Shown here piece by piece: positions 50,294-52,148 of a stretch of 52,148 nucleotides of DNA (the first letter of the stretch is position 1; each line of letters starts with the position of its first letter). This stretch comes from Elusimicrobiota bacterium (GTDB taxonomy: Bacteria; Elusimicrobiota; Elusimicrobia; UBA1565; UBA9628): assembly GCA_016207665.1 (NCBI GenBank), contig JACQPG010000056.1:1-52148 (forward strand), written 5' to 3'. Position numbers and translations under genes: made by a program. The notes below the pieces were generated by a model. That model saw only the letters and a program-made list of their open reading frames with translations. It ran no database searches and was not told the origin of the DNA.

Positions 50294-50982
50294 GAGCGGC
50301 AGCCCTGGAGAAGCGATTCCGCCAGTCTCCAGTCGTCCATGGTGTCGAGGTCCACCCGCTCGCTTTCCGGGCTGATCAGGGCCCGGGTCCCCGGGGGGAC
50401 GAATACCTTGTCGCGCAGCAGCGACTCGGTGGTGTTGAGGAAAATCGAGCCGTCGATCTTGTAGAACACGGGCAGCGCCTGCCTGGGCCCGGTGGGCTCG
50501 CTCTGGGCCAACAGGGGCGAGATGGCCCCGTCCGGAGACAACGTGTAAAAGTGATGGGGACGCTCTCGCGCCGGCGAGAAGCTCACCACCGCCGGGCAGC
50601 GCAGGCTCTCGAGCATGTCAATCGCCTTTCTCAGGGTGTCTGCCGAACGGAAGGGCGAGGTCGGCTGCAACAACAGCACCGCGTCCGGCCGATAGCCTTC
50701 CTCGTCGAGGCGCTTGAGCGCGTGAAGTACCAGGTCCATGGAATGAGACGAGTCCGAAGCCAGCTCCGCGGGACGCAGCCACGGGACGGGCAGGCCCAGG
50801 GCCTCGGCCGTCTTGGCGATCTCGGGGGAATCGGTGCTCAGCAGCAGCCTGTCCAAGCGGCCGCATAGGCGAGCGGCCTCTAGGGTGTAGGCCAGCAGGG
50901 GCTTGCCGCCCAAGGGCTTGATGTTCTTGCCCGGGATGCCCTTGGAGCCTCCGCGCGCCGGTATCAAGCCCAGGATTTTCAC
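50290..50982 (-). CDS. neuA: CMP-nonulosonate cytidylyltransferase, second copy
   Basis: 230 residues starting GTG. LGLIPARGGSKGIPGKNIK is the catalytic loop; LLLSTDSPEIAKTAEALG, VLLLQPTSPFRSADTLRKAI and RVDLDTMDDWRLAESLL complete the fold. It activates a nonulosonic acid with CTP, and lies in the operon with LegB, NeuC and NeuB. GTG 50982 shares GTGA with the HisH stop; the frame is open far upstream, but inside hisH. The pair with 29411-30118 suggests one enzyme per acid. Confidence 0.92.
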   Translation of the reverse strand: MKILGLIPARGGSKGIPGKNIKPLGGKPLLAYTLEAARLCGRLDRLLLSTDSPEIAKTAEALGLPVPWLRPAELASDSSHSMDLVLHALKRLDEEGYRPDAVLLLQPTSPFRSADTLRKAIDMLESLRCPAVVSFSPARERPHHFYTLSPDGAISPLLAQSEPTGPRQALPVFYKIDGSIFLNTTESLLRDKVFVPPGTRALISPESERVDLDTMDDWRLAESLLQGCRS

Positions 50983-51590
50983 GGGTCCCTTCCCTCGATG
51001 AAGCGGGACAGCAGCTGGATCCCGGCGGGCCCGCTTTTTTCCGGGTGGAACTGATAGCCGGTGATGGCGCCGCGCCTGATCGCGGCGCAAAAGGTGGTAT
51101 CTCCGTAGCGGCACTCGGCCAGCACATGTTCGCCTTGATCCGGGACGGGGATGAAGGAATGCACGAAATAGTATTGCTTCCCTTCTCCCTGGCCCCTGAG
51201 TATCTTGTTCCAACCCACATGCGGCAGCTTCAAGGGCTTTCCGGCGCCGTCCTTGGGCTGGAGCTGCACCACCTTGCCCGGGATCAGGCCCAGGCCGGGC
51301 CGGCCCCCGAACTCGAAGCCTTCGCTCATGAGCAATTGCATGCCCAGGCATATGCCGAGCAGGGGCCTGCCGCTGCTCGCGTAATCCTTGATCGGTCCCG
51401 CCAATCCACGCTCCTCAAGGCCCTTCATGCCGTCGCCGAAGGCGCCCACGCCGGGCAGCACCAGCAGAGACGCCTCGGGGATATGGCGCGGATCGGAACT
51501 GATCGCGGGCTGAGCCCCGGCGGCCTTGAAAGCCCGGGCCACGGAAAAGAGATTTCCCAAGCCGTAATCGACGATCAATACCGGCCTCAT
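50979..51590 (-). CDS. hisH: HisH-type glutamine amidotransferase
   Basis: 203 residues. A class I glutaminase that releases ammonia from glutamine and passes it to HisF. VDYGLGNLFSVARAFKAAG and LPGVGAFGDGMKGL open it; GICLGMQLL has the nucleophile Cys, and GYQFHPEKS the His and Glu of the triad. No other histidine gene is present. HisH/HisF pairs in O-antigen loci serve a WbpG/PseA-like sugar amidotransferase that makes acetamidino groups, and this is the likelier role here. ATG 51590 shares ATGA with hisF. Confidence 0.92.
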   Translation of the reverse strand: MRPVLIVDYGLGNLFSVARAFKAAGAQPAISSDPRHIPEASLLVLPGVGAFGDGMKGLEERGLAGPIKDYASSGRPLLGICLGMQLLMSEGFEFGGRPGLGLIPGKVVQLQPKDGAGKPLKLPHVGWNKILRGQGEGKQYYFVHSFIPVPDQGEHVLAECRYGDTTFCAAIRRGAITGYQFHPEKSGPAGIQLLSRFIEGRDP

Positions 51591-52148
51591 CGCGGTGCCA
51601 TGGCCTCGCCTTGGCGGACGGGAATGCCGCTTCGGCTCAAATGGCTCTTGATCGCCTCCAAGGAGTGGCGGCCGTAATGCAATAGGCCGGCCATGGAAAC
51701 GGCGTCCGCGCCCGCGCGCAAGGCGCGCTCGGCGTCCTCGGGCTTGCCCGCTCCGCCGCAGGCGATCAGCGGCACCGGCAAGCCCGCCAGCCGTTCGATA
51801 AGCTCCAGATCATAGCCCTTGCCCGTGCCTTCCTGGTCGACCGAGGTGATCAGCACCTCGCCGGCCCCCAGCTCGACGCCCTTGAAGGCCCACTGCACGG
51901 CGTCCAAACCCGTCTTCTCCCTTCCGTTGTCGGTATAGGCCTCCCAATGCCCGGCTCCTTGGCGCTTGGCCTCGATGGAAAGCACAACGCATTGAGAGCC
52001 GAAGCGGCGCGCCGCCTGGCTGATGAAATCGGGATCCTTGGTCGCGGCGGTGTTGACCGCCACCTTGTCCGCTCCCGCGCGCAGCAATTGCTCGATATCC
52101 GAAAGGCCGCGCACGCCGCCGCCCACGGTCATGGGAACGAACAAGGAC
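51587..52148 (-). CDS. hisF: HisF-type cyclase subunit (5' end beyond window)
   Basis: The visible C-terminal part is about 187 residues; 60-70 residues at the N-terminus lie outside the window. PMTVGGGVRGLSDIEQLL, DKVAVNTAA, SIEAKRQGAGHWEAYTDNG, GEVLITSVDQEGTGKGYDLE and LIACGGAGKPEDAERAL follow the HisF barrel. CGGAG in place of the usual SGGAS, and SIEAK in place of AIDAK, lean toward the paralogue used in surface polysaccharide. The amidotransferase it would feed (WbpG/PseA type) is not in the window but would be expected just upstream on this strand. Confidence 0.88.
   Translation of the reverse strand, partial: SLFVPMTVGGGVRGLSDIEQLLRAGADKVAVNTAATKDPDFISQAARRFGSQCVVLSIEAKRQGAGHWEAYTDNGREKTGLDAVQWAFKGVELGAGEVLITSVDQEGTGKGYDLELIERLAGLPVPLIACGGAGKPEDAERALRAGADAVSMAGLLHYGRHSLEAIKSHLSRSGIPVRQGEAMAPR

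Noticed and set aside
50979-52148. hisH/hisF taken as a histidine operon
   Set aside because: Not excluded, but neighbours on the visible side are all glycan genes, the overlaps tie them to neuA, and HisF has variants typical of the glycan paralogue.
1-52148. mobile elements, CRISPR, phage genes, defence systems
   Set aside because: No transposase, integrase, regularly spaced repeats, toxin-antitoxin pair or nuclease was seen; base composition looks even through the window apart from small AT-rich promoter islands.

Overview
The window reads as one stretch of a GC-rich diderm (Gram-negative) chromosome given over to building the cell envelope and surface glycans. I see no rRNA, tRNA, CRISPR, insertion sequence, integrase or phage gene, and no gap without a gene longer than about 180 bases. 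Evidence for a diderm is a class A penicillin-binding protein, two lipoproteins, a very large SprA-type outer-membrane beta-barrel protein, two O-antigen-ligase-type proteins and two nonulosonic-acid gene sets. The organism cannot be fixed from these genes. SprA is best known from Bacteroidota; the high GC with frequent ATA (Ile) and AGG (Arg) codons would fit a less-studied lineage such as Elusimicrobiota, which is inference.

Layout. (1) 1-5147, + strand: the last codons of an unknown gene, a PBP1A-type transglycosylase/transpeptidase, a PPC-repeat lipoprotein, a small lipoprotein and a DUF4349 membrane protein. (2) 5119-11072, - strand: a 1855-residue SprA-like protein followed by a lone receiver-domain response regulator. 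A divergent promoter region (11073-11239) separates them from (3) 11240-14615, + strand: a secreted thioredoxin-fold/TPR protein and an O-antigen-ligase-like polymerase with a TPR tail. (4) 14557-36191, - strand: a dense operon of about 19 genes. Starting from the promoter end, it holds a CBS-nucleotidyltransferase (PtmE/GlmE type), a methyltransferase, a LIC12162-type transferase, NeuB, NeuC, NeuA, asparagine synthase, a RmlD-like reductase, a GT2, a DegT-like protein, a FemAB-like protein, a polysaccharide deacetylase, an EPS-type MarR regulator, a glycosyltransferase, an O-antigen ligase, a GT4-methyltransferase fusion, the polyprenyl-phosphate sugar transferase that starts glycan synthesis, a DegT aminotransferase and a GT4. 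(5) 36192-38277: a structured intergenic region, a B12-binding-type radical SAM enzyme (-) and a divergent promoter. (6) 38278-43012, + strand: the E1-type dehydrase RfbH, a reductase/epimerase, a glycosyltransferase and a PilB/GspE-like ATPase. (7) 43048 to the window end, - strand: LegB, NeuC, an SDR, NeuB, an ABC flippase-like exporter, an unrecognised surface-carbohydrate protein, NeuA, HisH and HisF (cut by the window edge).

How they work together (inference from families). Regions 4 and 7 each carry a NeuB-NeuC-NeuA set, so the cell probably makes two CMP-activated sialic/legionaminic-type acids. PtmE-like and LegB-like genes point to the legionaminic route, but LegC and LegH are not visible. 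HisH/HisF beside the second set look like the surface-polysaccharide paralogues that feed ammonia to a sugar amidotransferase. RfbH plus its neighbour point to a 3,6-dideoxyhexose. The glycan would be started by the polyprenyl-phosphate sugar transferase, extended by the glycosyltransferases, flipped by the ABC protein and joined or polymerised by the O-antigen-ligase-type proteins.

Gene starts are unusually well fixed in regions 4 and 7. Most junctions are 1-4 base overlaps of the types ATGA, GTGA, TTGA or TGATG, and four use TTG starts in the form TTGA. Several operon-leading genes have a TATAAT-like box only 6-10 bases before the start codon and no Shine-Dalgarno sequence, which suggests leaderless or nearly leaderless messages.
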